The notes below the pieces were generated by a model. That model did not search any database and was not told the origin of the DNA. It saw only the letters and a list, made by a program, of their open reading frames with translations. Below, one piece after another: positions 15,140-22,285 of a stretch of DNA of 36,321 bases; position 1 is the first letter of the stretch, and each line of letters begins with the position of its first letter. This DNA comes from a virus. The translations under genes and the position numbers were made by a program. Location: IMG/VR virus record IMGVR_UViG_3300040808_001252, positions 1-36,321 of that record; one strand, written 5' to 3'.

Positions 15140-15821
15140 TTAATTTCCTCCATGTGTCTTTCCAATCTTGCACATGATAATTTTCTCCTTTTATATTAGC
15201 CTGTGCTAATGGATAATCGTTACCGTTTTGGTGCATTGCATCGCCAAAGAACACAATAACATCATCTTTATCAAAGTCATTTAAAATTTGACTTTTGTCT
15301 GCTCCTTTTGGTGCAATATCAATTCCTGTTTCGCCACCTACTTTTGCTTCGAGCTTTGGAAATAGTTGGTTAAAGTTTTGAGCAATATAAACACGTTCGC
15401 CAAAATCTTTATCCCAAGTTACATACTCTGCACGTTGTTCCTGCGTAGCATTGCGACCTACAACACTAAAATTACACATACCTGGACGATGCTCAAAGTG
15501 TAATCCTGTACGCAAAGGAAATGCACTTGCACAAAGTTCGTCACTCAAATATGCATGTGCATCTTCAGGTAGTATCCATTCATTTGTACGAACATTTACG
15601 TTCTGTTCCCAAACATCATTACCGTTGCAATTATAGACTCTAATAGCGAGATTATAAATCGGTAAACCTATTTGCTCAACTGTTTTTATCTTATCAGATC
15701 CGGTTACAAAATAGCAAGCATTATGTGTTGCAAAATGCTCAAACCATGCTGCAAATTCTTTATCTATCTTTCCTCTACTTGGAGTAAGTGTTCCGTCTAC
15801 ATCAAATATAAATTTATTCAT
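15114..15821 (-). CDS. Phosphomannomutase-like HAD enzyme (eukaryotic PMM type)
   Basis: HAD motif I is FDVDGTLTPSRG (catalytic Asp7 and Asp9), with TGSD as motif II and FFGDAMHQNGNDYPLA as the C-terminal metal motif. The middle segment with RPGMCNFSVVGRNATQEQR matches the cap of eukaryote-like phosphomannomutases, where GR..T.E.R binds substrate phosphate. Expected role: interconversion of mannose-6-P and mannose-1-P, or a related phosphatase. The ATG at 15821 is used; an in-frame TTG at 15836 has no better context. Together with the epimerase and cytidylyltransferase it makes a sugar-nucleotide block. Confidence 0.82.
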   Translation of the reverse strand: MNKFIFDVDGTLTPSRGKIDKEFAAWFEHFATHNACYFVTGSDKIKTVEQIGLPIYNLAIRVYNCNGNDVWEQNVNVRTNEWILPEDAHAYLSDELCASAFPLRTGLHFEHRPGMCNFSVVGRNATQEQRAEYVTWDKDFGERVYIAQNFNQLFPKLEAKVGGETGIDIAPKGADKSQILNDFDKDDVIVFFGDAMHQNGNDYPLAQANIKGENYHVQDWKDTWRKLNENFNNRS

Positions 15822-15972
15822 AATCGCAAAATGCAACCTCGCCTTGTGTAAAGTTCGCTTCTAATACAGCTTGTTCAATATGACAACTCATAGCAGTCTC
15901 AAACTGTGCGTATCGAGTGTATTTAGGTTCTGTACTATCAATAATACTACTAACAATCCAAAGTGTCCACAT
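15814..15972 (-). CDS. Small hypothetical protein, 52 aa
   Basis: This gene fills part of a 300-nt gap. The ATG at 15972 follows the previous stop by one base, and the frame ends by overlapping the PMM-like start by 8 nt. The product starts MWTLWIVSSIIDSTEPKY and ends AFCDYE. It has a hydrophobic N-terminal strand and two Cys. The compact coupling supports it. No family recognised. Confidence 0.55.
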   Translation of the reverse strand: MWTLWIVSSIIDSTEPKYTRYAQFETAMSCHIEQAVLEANFTQGEVAFCDYE

Positions 15973-15973
15973 T

Positions 15974-16153
15974 TTATCTATCCGCTAATGGCATTGTGCT
16001 TTGGCTGTCATGATAGTCTCCTGATTTATAATAGTCACGACATGCACTTTCTTTAATCATCATACCGTTCTTCATACGATAGGTTACAATCTCACGACGC
16101 ACTACCCCGTTAGTGTCTGCATCAAATGCACTTTTAAATGGTCCTTCAGTCAT
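15974..16153 (-). CDS. Small hypothetical protein, 59 aa
   Basis: The ATG at 16153 overlaps the stop of the upstream gene (ATGA). The product is hydrophilic, begins MTEGPFKSAFDADTNGVVRR and contains RMKNGMMIKESACRDYY, a pattern like short phage beta-hairpin proteins. It ends one base before the next small gene. No family recognised. Confidence 0.6.
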   Translation of the reverse strand: MTEGPFKSAFDADTNGVVRREIVTYRMKNGMMIKESACRDYYKSGDYHDSQSTMPLADR

Positions 16154-16326
16154 TGCTTTGCCTTACTTTGTTTTTTACGTTTACCGTAAAATCCGTTTTT
16201 AAATTCAATATCTTCGGTTCGTCGACCACTTACACCTTTTTTAATAGTCCCACCTTTTTTTAAATACTCATCAACTAATTTTTGATCTTCGTCACTTAGT
16301 TTTCTGCCGACTGGATTCATTCCCAT
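16150..16326 (-). CDS. Small basic hypothetical protein, 58 aa
   Basis: Begins MGMNPVGRKLSDEDQKLV and ends in a Lys/Arg-rich tail (FYGKRKKQSKAKQ), so nucleic acid binding is conceivable. The ATG at 16326 has AGAAAG upstream; the ATG at 16320 is an alternative with GGGA only 1 nt away. It overlaps the 3' end of the cytidylyltransferase gene by 35 nt. Function unknown. Confidence 0.65.
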   Translation of the reverse strand: MGMNPVGRKLSDEDQKLVDEYLKKGGTIKKGVSGRRTEDIEFKNGFYGKRKKQSKAKQ

Positions 16327-16738
16327 GTGTATGTCTTTCTGCAACTCTTGCTCTTAGATCGCTAGATGAAAATCTATGATCACGTTTATTAAAATATAGT
16401 TCAATTCCACGTTTAGCACATATAGCTCTACCGGTAAACGTTTTATCTCTATACTCTTCTCCTAATATTCTAACATCAATATGATACATTGTCAAGATAT
16501 CTTCTAGATCTTTTTCAGTAGCATAGGGAATTATTTCGTCTACATATGCCACTGCTTTTAGTTGAGTATAGCGTTCAACAATAGTTTGTATAGGAGAGTT
16601 CTTCTCAGATCTATCTAAGTTTGGATCTACTTGTAATCCACATATTAAATAATCACACTGATCTTTTGCTTCTCGTAACATTTGTACATGACCTGCGTGT
16701 AGCAAATCAAAAGTTGAACAAGTAAATCCTACTTTCAT
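16292..16738 (-). CDS. TagD-like cytidylyltransferase
   Basis: The nucleotidyltransferase signature is clear: STFDLLHAGHVQML with HxGH at 14-17, and RFSSSDLRAR near the end as the second motif. Glycerol-3-phosphate cytidylyltransferases and ADP-heptose synthases share this 130-150 residue domain; which substrate is used cannot be told. It is coupled by ATGA to a 35-aa ORF upstream and heads the sugar-nucleotide block that continues with the PMM-like enzyme and the epimerase. Confidence 0.85.
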   Translation of the reverse strand: MKVGFTCSTFDLLHAGHVQMLREAKDQCDYLICGLQVDPNLDRSEKNSPIQTIVERYTQLKAVAYVDEIIPYATEKDLEDILTMYHIDVRILGEEYRDKTFTGRAICAKRGIELYFNKRDHRFSSSDLRARVAERHTHGNESSRQKTK

Positions 16739-16842
16739 TCTAACTGCTCCCTTAATTCTTCAAGAAGTTCTAATAGCTTTTGCATTAGTTCTTCGTCTTG
16801 TGTTTTTTCTGTATCAAATTCTACTTCTACTTTTATTTTCAT
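16735..16842 (-). CDS. Small acidic helical protein, 35 aa
   Basis: The ATG at 16842 overlaps the stop of the membrane-protein gene (ATGA), and its own stop overlaps the cytidylyltransferase start in the same way. The product begins MKIKVEVEFDTEKTQDEELM and ends as a Leu/Glu-rich helix (KLLELLEELREQLE) that could dimerise. Coupling on both sides supports it. Function unknown. Confidence 0.65.
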   Translation of the reverse strand: MKIKVEVEFDTEKTQDEELMQKLLELLEELREQLE

Positions 16843-17228
16843 AATGTTAGTCCTTGGACTAGATTCATAGCAACTGCTGTGCCGCTAATACTAGATCCTA
16901 TCATAATTGCTCTATCACTCCATTGCATACCTACAAATACCCAGCCTATTGAACTAAGAATATATGCTATTTGTCCATACATAGTAAATCCTGCACTAAT
17001 TGAAAATACACCTATTACAGCAAGTACCATACTTGCCCATTTTACATACCAGTCTACTGTACCAGTAGGTGTTGTAGGTGTTAGATCTTCAACTTCGTGT
17101 TGTAGTTCTGCAAGCTCTTGTTTAAGACGTTTACGTTCTTTTGACAATTCTGCCGCAAGCTGAGACGCACGATTTTCTCTAGATGCCTCTTTGTACTCGT
17201 CTTTTATCATTTGTTCGTGTTCTGTCAT
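16839..17228 (-). CDS. Membrane protein with N-terminal coiled coil, 129 aa
   Basis: Residues 1-50 form a charged helix (ENRASQLAAELSKERKRL, then LKQELAELQHEVEDL). After a TPTTPTG linker come two or three hydrophobic segments (WASMVLAVIGVFSISAGF, IAYILSSIGWVFVGMQW, AIMIGSSISGTAVAMNLV). The membrane part has the same spacing of Trp, Gly and Asn as the 71-aa protein at 20536-20751, suggesting a shared family. It overlaps neighbours on both sides by 4 nt. Function unknown. Confidence 0.7.
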   Translation of the reverse strand: MTEHEQMIKDEYKEASRENRASQLAAELSKERKRLKQELAELQHEVEDLTPTTPTGTVDWYVKWASMVLAVIGVFSISAGFTMYGQIAYILSSIGWVFVGMQWSDRAIMIGSSISGTAVAMNLVQGLTL

Positions 17229-17803
17229 AAGATAGAAATCCTATCAAAGTAATTTTCTATAATTTCATAGTCTTGTTTATAAAATTCTATTACTTTATCT
17301 TTTAAACTAGGCTGTTCTTGTATTTTTTTTAGCAATAAATTTTTAAATTTTATTTTTCTTATGCTACTTTTAGAATTATATTTGTTTACAGGATGATGAG
17401 GATATTTTAAAAATTTATTATTTAAATAACCTATTCCCTTTCTATCCATAGGTACAAAAACAGTATTTTTAGTATAATCAAAATTTAAAAATTGATTTTG
17501 TGGAGTAGTATGCTCGTCAAATTCTATCATTTCTATACGATCTAATATATGTTCTATTTGAAATTTGTTTCTATAATAATACTCTGTTACTCCGCTTACC
17601 CATCTATCAAAAGGATCTCGTATAAGTACATAATATTTGTCAACTTCAAAATCTAAATAATTAGAATCGCTTATATTAGTATCTGTCTGTTTTCGACACC
17701 AATTTCGTAAAAGAGTAGATGCATTTTTTGGAATATGTACTAGAGCGTTATTATAAACTTTTGTACATTTACCAATTTCATGTGAATGTATTCTTTTAGT
17801 CAC
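17225..17803 (-). CDS. Sulfotransferase-like protein
   Basis: The two PAPS-binding motifs of the sulfotransferase family appear in the right order: HIPKNASTLLRNW (5'-phosphosulfate loop) and YYVLIRDPFDRWVSGVTEYY (3'-phosphate motif). The family moves sulfate from PAPS to sugars or other acceptors. The start is set at GTG 17803 because GGAG lies 6 nt upstream, inside the last codons of the polymerase gene. The TTG at 17821 has no such site. It directly follows gene 43, next to sugar-nucleotide genes. It is strongly AT-rich, suggesting recent acquisition. Confidence 0.72.
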   Translation of the reverse strand: MTKRIHSHEIGKCTKVYNNALVHIPKNASTLLRNWCRKQTDTNISDSNYLDFEVDKYYVLIRDPFDRWVSGVTEYYYRNKFQIEHILDRIEMIEFDEHTTPQNQFLNFDYTKNTVFVPMDRKGIGYLNNKFLKYPHHPVNKYNSKSSIRKIKFKNLLLKKIQEQPSLKDKVIEFYKQDYEIIENYFDRISIL

Positions 17804-17804
17804 A

Positions 17805-20477
17805 CTAGTCTCCAAAATCAAATAAACTTGAGAAGGTGTTGTGTTGCTTTGTATCTTCTAGAGGATAATTTAGCACACCGATCAAGTTGTCTAGTTTGTT
17901 ATCAATAATTGTTTCTGCCATTGCTGCATCATCAAACGGAAGTTCTTTGAACCACTCTGGCAAACGTAGTTCATCTGTTGGATAGGCAACACTAGTATAA
18001 CCTAGTGGATTTGGTTTGAGTTTACAAACAATAACTTTCATACCATCTACAATCTCTTGCGAGTATTTGTCACCATTCATACGCTTGAGTGTGTTCCAGT
18101 TGATACTTGCTCTTACGTGTCCAGGCATATTTGCTTTGCCTTGCTTTTCTTCAAGACGCTGATAATGTCCAATTTTATTAGCACGTTTTGGCGAACCCTT
18201 TTCAAATCCCGGACGCTGTTCAAACTCTTTGCGGAATTCTGTGATACGCTGTAGCACATCTTCTTGCGGGACATCAGTAAGCACCATTAGCAGAAGTTCA
18301 CTCAAGAACTTCTGCATAAACACAGGAGTATCTGATCTACGCAGATCCAAGCCCATTGCTTTTACTTTGCCTGGCTTGCCGTCACCGTCTGTGCGGAATC
18401 CTTCATTATCAATTACCAATGCCGCATAACGCTTCTTAGTAATATACAGTCCACTCTGTGCAACAATTTCTCTACCTGCGGCAATAACATCACTTCTTGT
18501 TTTTGGACAGTGAAATGCTCGCACCATAAAGTCTGGAAATGTTGTGTTTGCTTGTTCACACACTTGGTCATATAGTGCAATACACTTGTCAATGTTAAAG
18601 TCAAGTTTGCCTGATTCTACATCATCTTTGAGAGCAGGCCATGCACTAAAATACACAGAATCAGTATCGCCATAGATAACACTTTTGCCTACATGATCAT
18701 ATTCGCCTGTAATAACTTTGTTAACTTCTGCACTCATATGCTTAACAATTTGTCTACCTGTTAGTGTAGTAGACTGGCCAATGCGTTTATCAAAAAATCG
18801 ACAACCAGGATTAAGAATAGCACCATATAGACTGTTAAGATTAATTTTCTTAACCAATTGTCGTTTGTCCCAATACTCAATTTCCGCATCAAGACCTGCG
18901 TCTTTGGCTTTTTTAAGTTTCTTTTGTAGTTCTTTACGTTCTGCATACCAACGCTTTAGAATACCTGGAATAACACCTTCAAACTCTGTTGTAAAGATTG
19001 TGCCATTTGCACTCAACATCCATGGCATTTGACTGTCAAAAATAAGTTGATAAATTTCTGCACCACTTAGTACGTCTGAACGTCCATCTTCCCAGTCAAT
19101 TGTAAGTGCAACATCTTTGCGCTTCTCCATAACTATGTCGTATTCTTCAACATTAAAGCGTCCTTCCCAACTACCTGCAAATGACTTTTTCTTTAGTGTC
19201 ATATCTTCATGTACACGAGCATCTGTAATCTCAGGACGTATCTGTCCTATAATAGTTTCCGGAGCCATATTCAATGCACGAATTACTGATGGATACAGTG
19301 AATTCAAATCCATTGAACCAATATACTTGTGCAAACCTTTTTTAGGAAACGCAACATATGCACCTGCTGCTTGTGTGCTTTCTGTGTCATCACGTTTTGG
19401 ACGATTGGGTACACGCAAGTCTCTATTGTGTGCTTCGTTAATAATACCTTGCTCTGTAACAGCAACAGCACCCATTGTTGTTTGTAGTAGCACAGTGTTT
19501 TCGTGTGCAATGCTATTGCTTAGATCAATAAAACGTAGCTTCTTGTCTAGTTTGTCAAGTAGTGCAGTATCTTGAATGTTATATTCAATAAACTTGCGGA
19601 AGTCATTGTTGTACAACTGATCCAGTGTGCCTTCATATGGCACTTTGTTTTCGCCTACTTCAATTTCACCAATTGCATCCAAGCGATATGAGTGACGTTC
19701 TTCATATGTGTACTTGCGATATAGTTCTAATGAGTCTAAGTGTACACGACCTACTAGATCAAATGTAACTGCTTGCTTCCCGTATTTTTCATATTCACGC
19801 TTCTTAGGCAACTGTCCCCACAAACAAAAACGTCTTGTGTCATCTTTAGATAACACACGGCTTGTTCTGTTTACAGTGTACGGAATATCATAACCTTCAC
19901 TGTTCCAACCTGACAAAATATCAGCATCTTCAATTAGCGTTAAAAACGTGTCAATCATATCACCTTCACGTTCAAACAACATTACGTTGTCAATACCTTC
20001 AAGTTCTACTTTTGCCTGCTCCATTGTGAGTGTTTTGGGTGGAACAGCAAGACATACCATTGTTTCCATCCACTGTAAGTATACACTTATAGATGTAATG
20101 GGCATAAATGGGTCTGCTGGATCAGCAAACCCACGCTCTGGATCAAAGTCCGTCTCGATATCAAAGAACGCAATGTTTAGTTTAGGAGCATCTTGATTGA
20201 GATAGTGTTCACTTAAACATTGGAAGATTGGATTGATGTCACTTTCAAACAAGTTTTTGCTTTTGTTAATAGCAACTTCTTTGCGAAAGTCTTTTGTATT
20301 TTTACAAACAATTCGTGTAAGCGGATCACCATACACGCTCTTGTACTTGCCTCTAGGATCTTCATAATAAAATGTATATTTTGCTTGATATTCTTGATAG
20401 TGTCTTTTGCTGTCACGGCGTTCTACGACACGGATAATATCTTGATCACGATCAAACATCGCATCAACGTATGGCAT
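17805..20477 (-). CDS. 43: Family B DNA polymerase (T4 gp43-like)
   Basis: The 890-residue length is nearly that of T4 gp43 (898). The proofreading exonuclease has FDIETD (105-110) and later ILSGWNSEGYDIPY. The polymerase domain has motif A MDLNSLYPSVI, motif B region KKINLNSLYGA and motif C YGDTDSVYF. It is the replicative polymerase and should work with the gp45-like clamp encoded at 13104-13832. GAAGGAG lies about 9 nt before the ATG. It is followed directly by the sulfotransferase-like gene, whose ribosome-binding site is inside the polymerase 3' end. Confidence 0.96.
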   Translation of the reverse strand: MPYVDAMFDRDQDIIRVVERRDSKRHYQEYQAKYTFYYEDPRGKYKSVYGDPLTRIVCKNTKDFRKEVAINKSKNLFESDINPIFQCLSEHYLNQDAPKLNIAFFDIETDFDPERGFADPADPFMPITSISVYLQWMETMVCLAVPPKTLTMEQAKVELEGIDNVMLFEREGDMIDTFLTLIEDADILSGWNSEGYDIPYTVNRTSRVLSKDDTRRFCLWGQLPKKREYEKYGKQAVTFDLVGRVHLDSLELYRKYTYEERHSYRLDAIGEIEVGENKVPYEGTLDQLYNNDFRKFIEYNIQDTALLDKLDKKLRFIDLSNSIAHENTVLLQTTMGAVAVTEQGIINEAHNRDLRVPNRPKRDDTESTQAAGAYVAFPKKGLHKYIGSMDLNSLYPSVIRALNMAPETIIGQIRPEITDARVHEDMTLKKKSFAGSWEGRFNVEEYDIVMEKRKDVALTIDWEDGRSDVLSGAEIYQLIFDSQMPWMLSANGTIFTTEFEGVIPGILKRWYAERKELQKKLKKAKDAGLDAEIEYWDKRQLVKKINLNSLYGAILNPGCRFFDKRIGQSTTLTGRQIVKHMSAEVNKVITGEYDHVGKSVIYGDTDSVYFSAWPALKDDVESGKLDFNIDKCIALYDQVCEQANTTFPDFMVRAFHCPKTRSDVIAAGREIVAQSGLYITKKRYAALVIDNEGFRTDGDGKPGKVKAMGLDLRRSDTPVFMQKFLSELLLMVLTDVPQEDVLQRITEFRKEFEQRPGFEKGSPKRANKIGHYQRLEEKQGKANMPGHVRASINWNTLKRMNGDKYSQEIVDGMKVIVCKLKPNPLGYTSVAYPTDELRLPEWFKELPFDDAAMAETIIDNKLDNLIGVLNYPLEDTKQHNTFSSLFDFGD

Positions 20478-20535
20478 TCAATTTTCTCCTTCGTTGCTTA
20501 TGGCCAACTTAACCATCTACTTGCCTCTTGGGCGA

Positions 20536-20751
20536 TTATAGCACTAATCCTGCTACATATATTATAGTTAGTCCGGTATTCATTACGACTAAACTTTTTT
20601 CTTTCCACAAAATACCTATTAGTGTCCATAGACTATTACTAACAATAAATGCGTATATATACAAAGGGTAGATGTTAAAAGCAGCTAACAGAGCTGCTGA
20701 TAACAATGCTGCTGTACTAAACCAAGCTAACCATTGATAAGGCTTTTGCAT
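20536..20751 (-). CDS. Small membrane protein, 71 aa
   Basis: Two or three hydrophobic segments cover nearly the whole chain (WFSTAALLSAALLAAF, IYAFIVSNSLWTLIGIL, MNTGLTIIYVAGLVL). The ATG at 20751 forms a TAATG overlap with the oxygenase stop; an ATG at 20769 is possible but has no ribosome-binding site. It resembles the membrane half of the protein at 16839-17228. Function unknown. Confidence 0.65.
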   Translation of the reverse strand: MQKPYQWLAWFSTAALLSAALLAAFNIYPLYIYAFIVSNSLWTLIGILWKEKSLVVMNTGLTIIYVAGLVL

Positions 20752-21353
20752 TAAGTAAATTCTACCCATGAATTAATTGTAAACTTGTTTCCTTTTAGAG
20801 GAGGATTTCCTCTGTGTGTATGTGTAAAACCAGCAGGACATATCAACATACTTCCTTGAACAGCCGGAATACGTTTACTTTGGTATAAGAATTCCGTTTC
20901 GCCACCTTCGTCAATCGTGTTAAGATAAAGTTGTACAAACAATGCTCTTTTATGACTCCCGCCGCCACTGTTTTCAAAATGCCAAATATGATAGCCGCCT
21001 GTTCTAGGCGTTTTTTGTAATTGTACATTATGATTCATAGTAAGTTGATGTTGTGAAAGAATACCAAACTTTTCTGCATAATGTTTAAAACATTCTGCAC
21101 TAGCATTGTGAAATTGATATAAAATCTCGCCTGTTACATCAAAATTTTGTAAATTTGGATCATCAGTTAGAAATGCTATTCCGCCTGTTTTATCAGTATA
21201 AGCAGCACCTTCAGATTCTTGTCTAGAATATGCACGTCTTGTTCGTTCTAATGCATTATAATGTGCAATAGTATCGTTACAAAATTCTGGAGATACTACG
21301 TTGTGGTATACCTCAATAAAATCTTCAAACTTTTCAACATCAGATTCTATCAT
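20751..21353 (-). CDS. 2OG-Fe(II) oxygenase, prolyl 4-hydroxylase type
   Basis: The 200-residue protein resembles the prolyl 4-hydroxylase-like oxygenases common in marine T4-like phages. The likely iron ligands are His and Glu in YHIWHFENSGGG, with a distal His in FTHTHRGNPPLKGNKFTINSW, where the Lys could bind 2-oxoglutarate. RALFVQLYLNTIDEGGETEFLY is the characteristic strand segment between them. The substrate is unknown. It overlaps dsbA by 4 nt, so it shares the promoter at 21642-21670. Confidence 0.82.
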   Translation of the reverse strand: MIESDVEKFEDFIEVYHNVVSPEFCNDTIAHYNALERTRRAYSRQESEGAAYTDKTGGIAFLTDDPNLQNFDVTGEILYQFHNASAECFKHYAEKFGILSQHQLTMNHNVQLQKTPRTGGYHIWHFENSGGGSHKRALFVQLYLNTIDEGGETEFLYQSKRIPAVQGSMLICPAGFTHTHRGNPPLKGNKFTINSWVEFT

Positions 21354-21610
21354 TTATCATACCCTAACGTAGTGATAAGAGTTTCGAGATCGTCATACGC
21401 ATCTGCGTGTGAATCCCAGTCACGTTTCTGTGCAATTTTAATTGCCTTGTTAATAAGACTAGGTTTAATATCAAGTTCTTCTGCAACAGCCTTTACAGTT
21501 TCTTTTAAGCCTGTGTTTAAATCTTCTACTTCTTGTAATACAGTTACACCTTCTTTTACTAGTCGTTCTAGTTTTGCTTTTTCTTCAGCGCCGTAGGTAC
21601 GAGATCCCAT
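21350..21610 (-). CDS. dsbA: DsbA-like double-stranded DNA-binding protein
   Basis: An 86-residue helical protein with LVKEGVTVLQEVEDLNTGLKETV followed by AEELDIKPSLINKAIKIA, the layout of the T4 DsbA family of small DNA-binding proteins that assist late transcription. (This is the phage DsbA, not the disulfide oxidoreductase.) AAGGAGAT lies 7 nt before the ATG, with a sigma70-like promoter upstream. It heads the oxygenase-membrane protein-polymerase transcript. The call rests on recalled family resemblance. Confidence 0.65.
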   Translation of the reverse strand: MGSRTYGAEEKAKLERLVKEGVTVLQEVEDLNTGLKETVKAVAEELDIKPSLINKAIKIAQKRDWDSHADAYDDLETLITTLGYDK

Positions 21611-21641
21611 TTTTATCTCCTTATAGTATATATTTTATATT

Positions 21642-21670
21642 AGTATACAATGTGTTTTTCTTTTTGTCAA
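21642..21670 (-). promoter_or_regulatory. Sigma70-like promoter for dsbA and gene 43
   Basis: Minus strand TTGACA (21670-21665), 17-nt spacer, TATACT (21647-21642): 11/12 match. The -35 hexamer contains the TGA stop of the upstream gene, as at folE. Confidence 0.8.
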
Positions 21671-22284
21671 GTTAAATTTGAAAAAAACCATTTGTTATTT
21701 TTCTTTTCTAAAAATTTTTCATTTTCACAATACACTTTATCATTATCTAAATGAAATATAGTGCTTGTAGGTCTTTGATAATTATCTCTATCAGCTAAAA
21801 ACTGTATTAGATCTATATCTCTGTATTGCTTTTCTAAATTTCTAAACCAAGGTTTATTTTTAAAATGTTGAATACTTGCTTCCCATCTTATAAAATTAGT
21901 TGTGTCGTATTCTATTCTTTTTAAATTAAATTTTTTTGCAAATTTCTTGCCGGAAAAATTGTCTACAATTAGCACAACAGGAAGTTTATATACTTCAGTT
22001 AGTGCCATTCTTGCTTTTCCGACAGTAAGTTGATGTACATTAGTACTCCAATAACTTAAACAAAGAGGATCTTCTAGTTTTTTACCAGAAGATAATTCTT
22101 TTTGCAATTCATAAAAAGCATTTATATGATTAATTTCTCTATATTTACGAGTCTTAGTATCCACCGTTTTACCATTAGCAAATACTTTATTTACACAGTG
22201 TTCTAAAATATTAGAAGGGCTGCGAGAATAGAAATGTTTGTTTATAGTATCTATATCTGTTTCAAAAAATTCAAGAGTTCTCAT
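21667..22284 (-). CDS. Hypothetical protein, 205 aa
   Basis: No family recognised. It is basic and AT-rich in composition, with HVHQLTVGK-like segment NVHQLTVGKARMALTEVY and KLPVVLIVDNFSGKKFAKKF. It lies directly after the radical SAM gene (1-nt gap), so the two are probably made together. Low-complexity Lys/Asn content resembles the SGNH-like genes nearby. Confidence 0.65.
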   Translation of the reverse strand: MRTLEFFETDIDTINKHFYSRSPSNILEHCVNKVFANGKTVDTKTRKYREINHINAFYELQKELSSGKKLEDPLCLSYWSTNVHQLTVGKARMALTEVYKLPVVLIVDNFSGKKFAKKFNLKRIEYDTTNFIRWEASIQHFKNKPWFRNLEKQYRDIDLIQFLADRDNYQRPTSTIFHLDNDKVYCENEKFLEKKNNKWFFSNLT

Positions 22285-22285
22285 G

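Noticed and set aside
20478-20516. 12-codon frame between the membrane-protein gene and gene 43
   Set aside because: Too short and without a clear ribosome-binding site; the stretch mainly holds the GAAGGAG site for gene 43.
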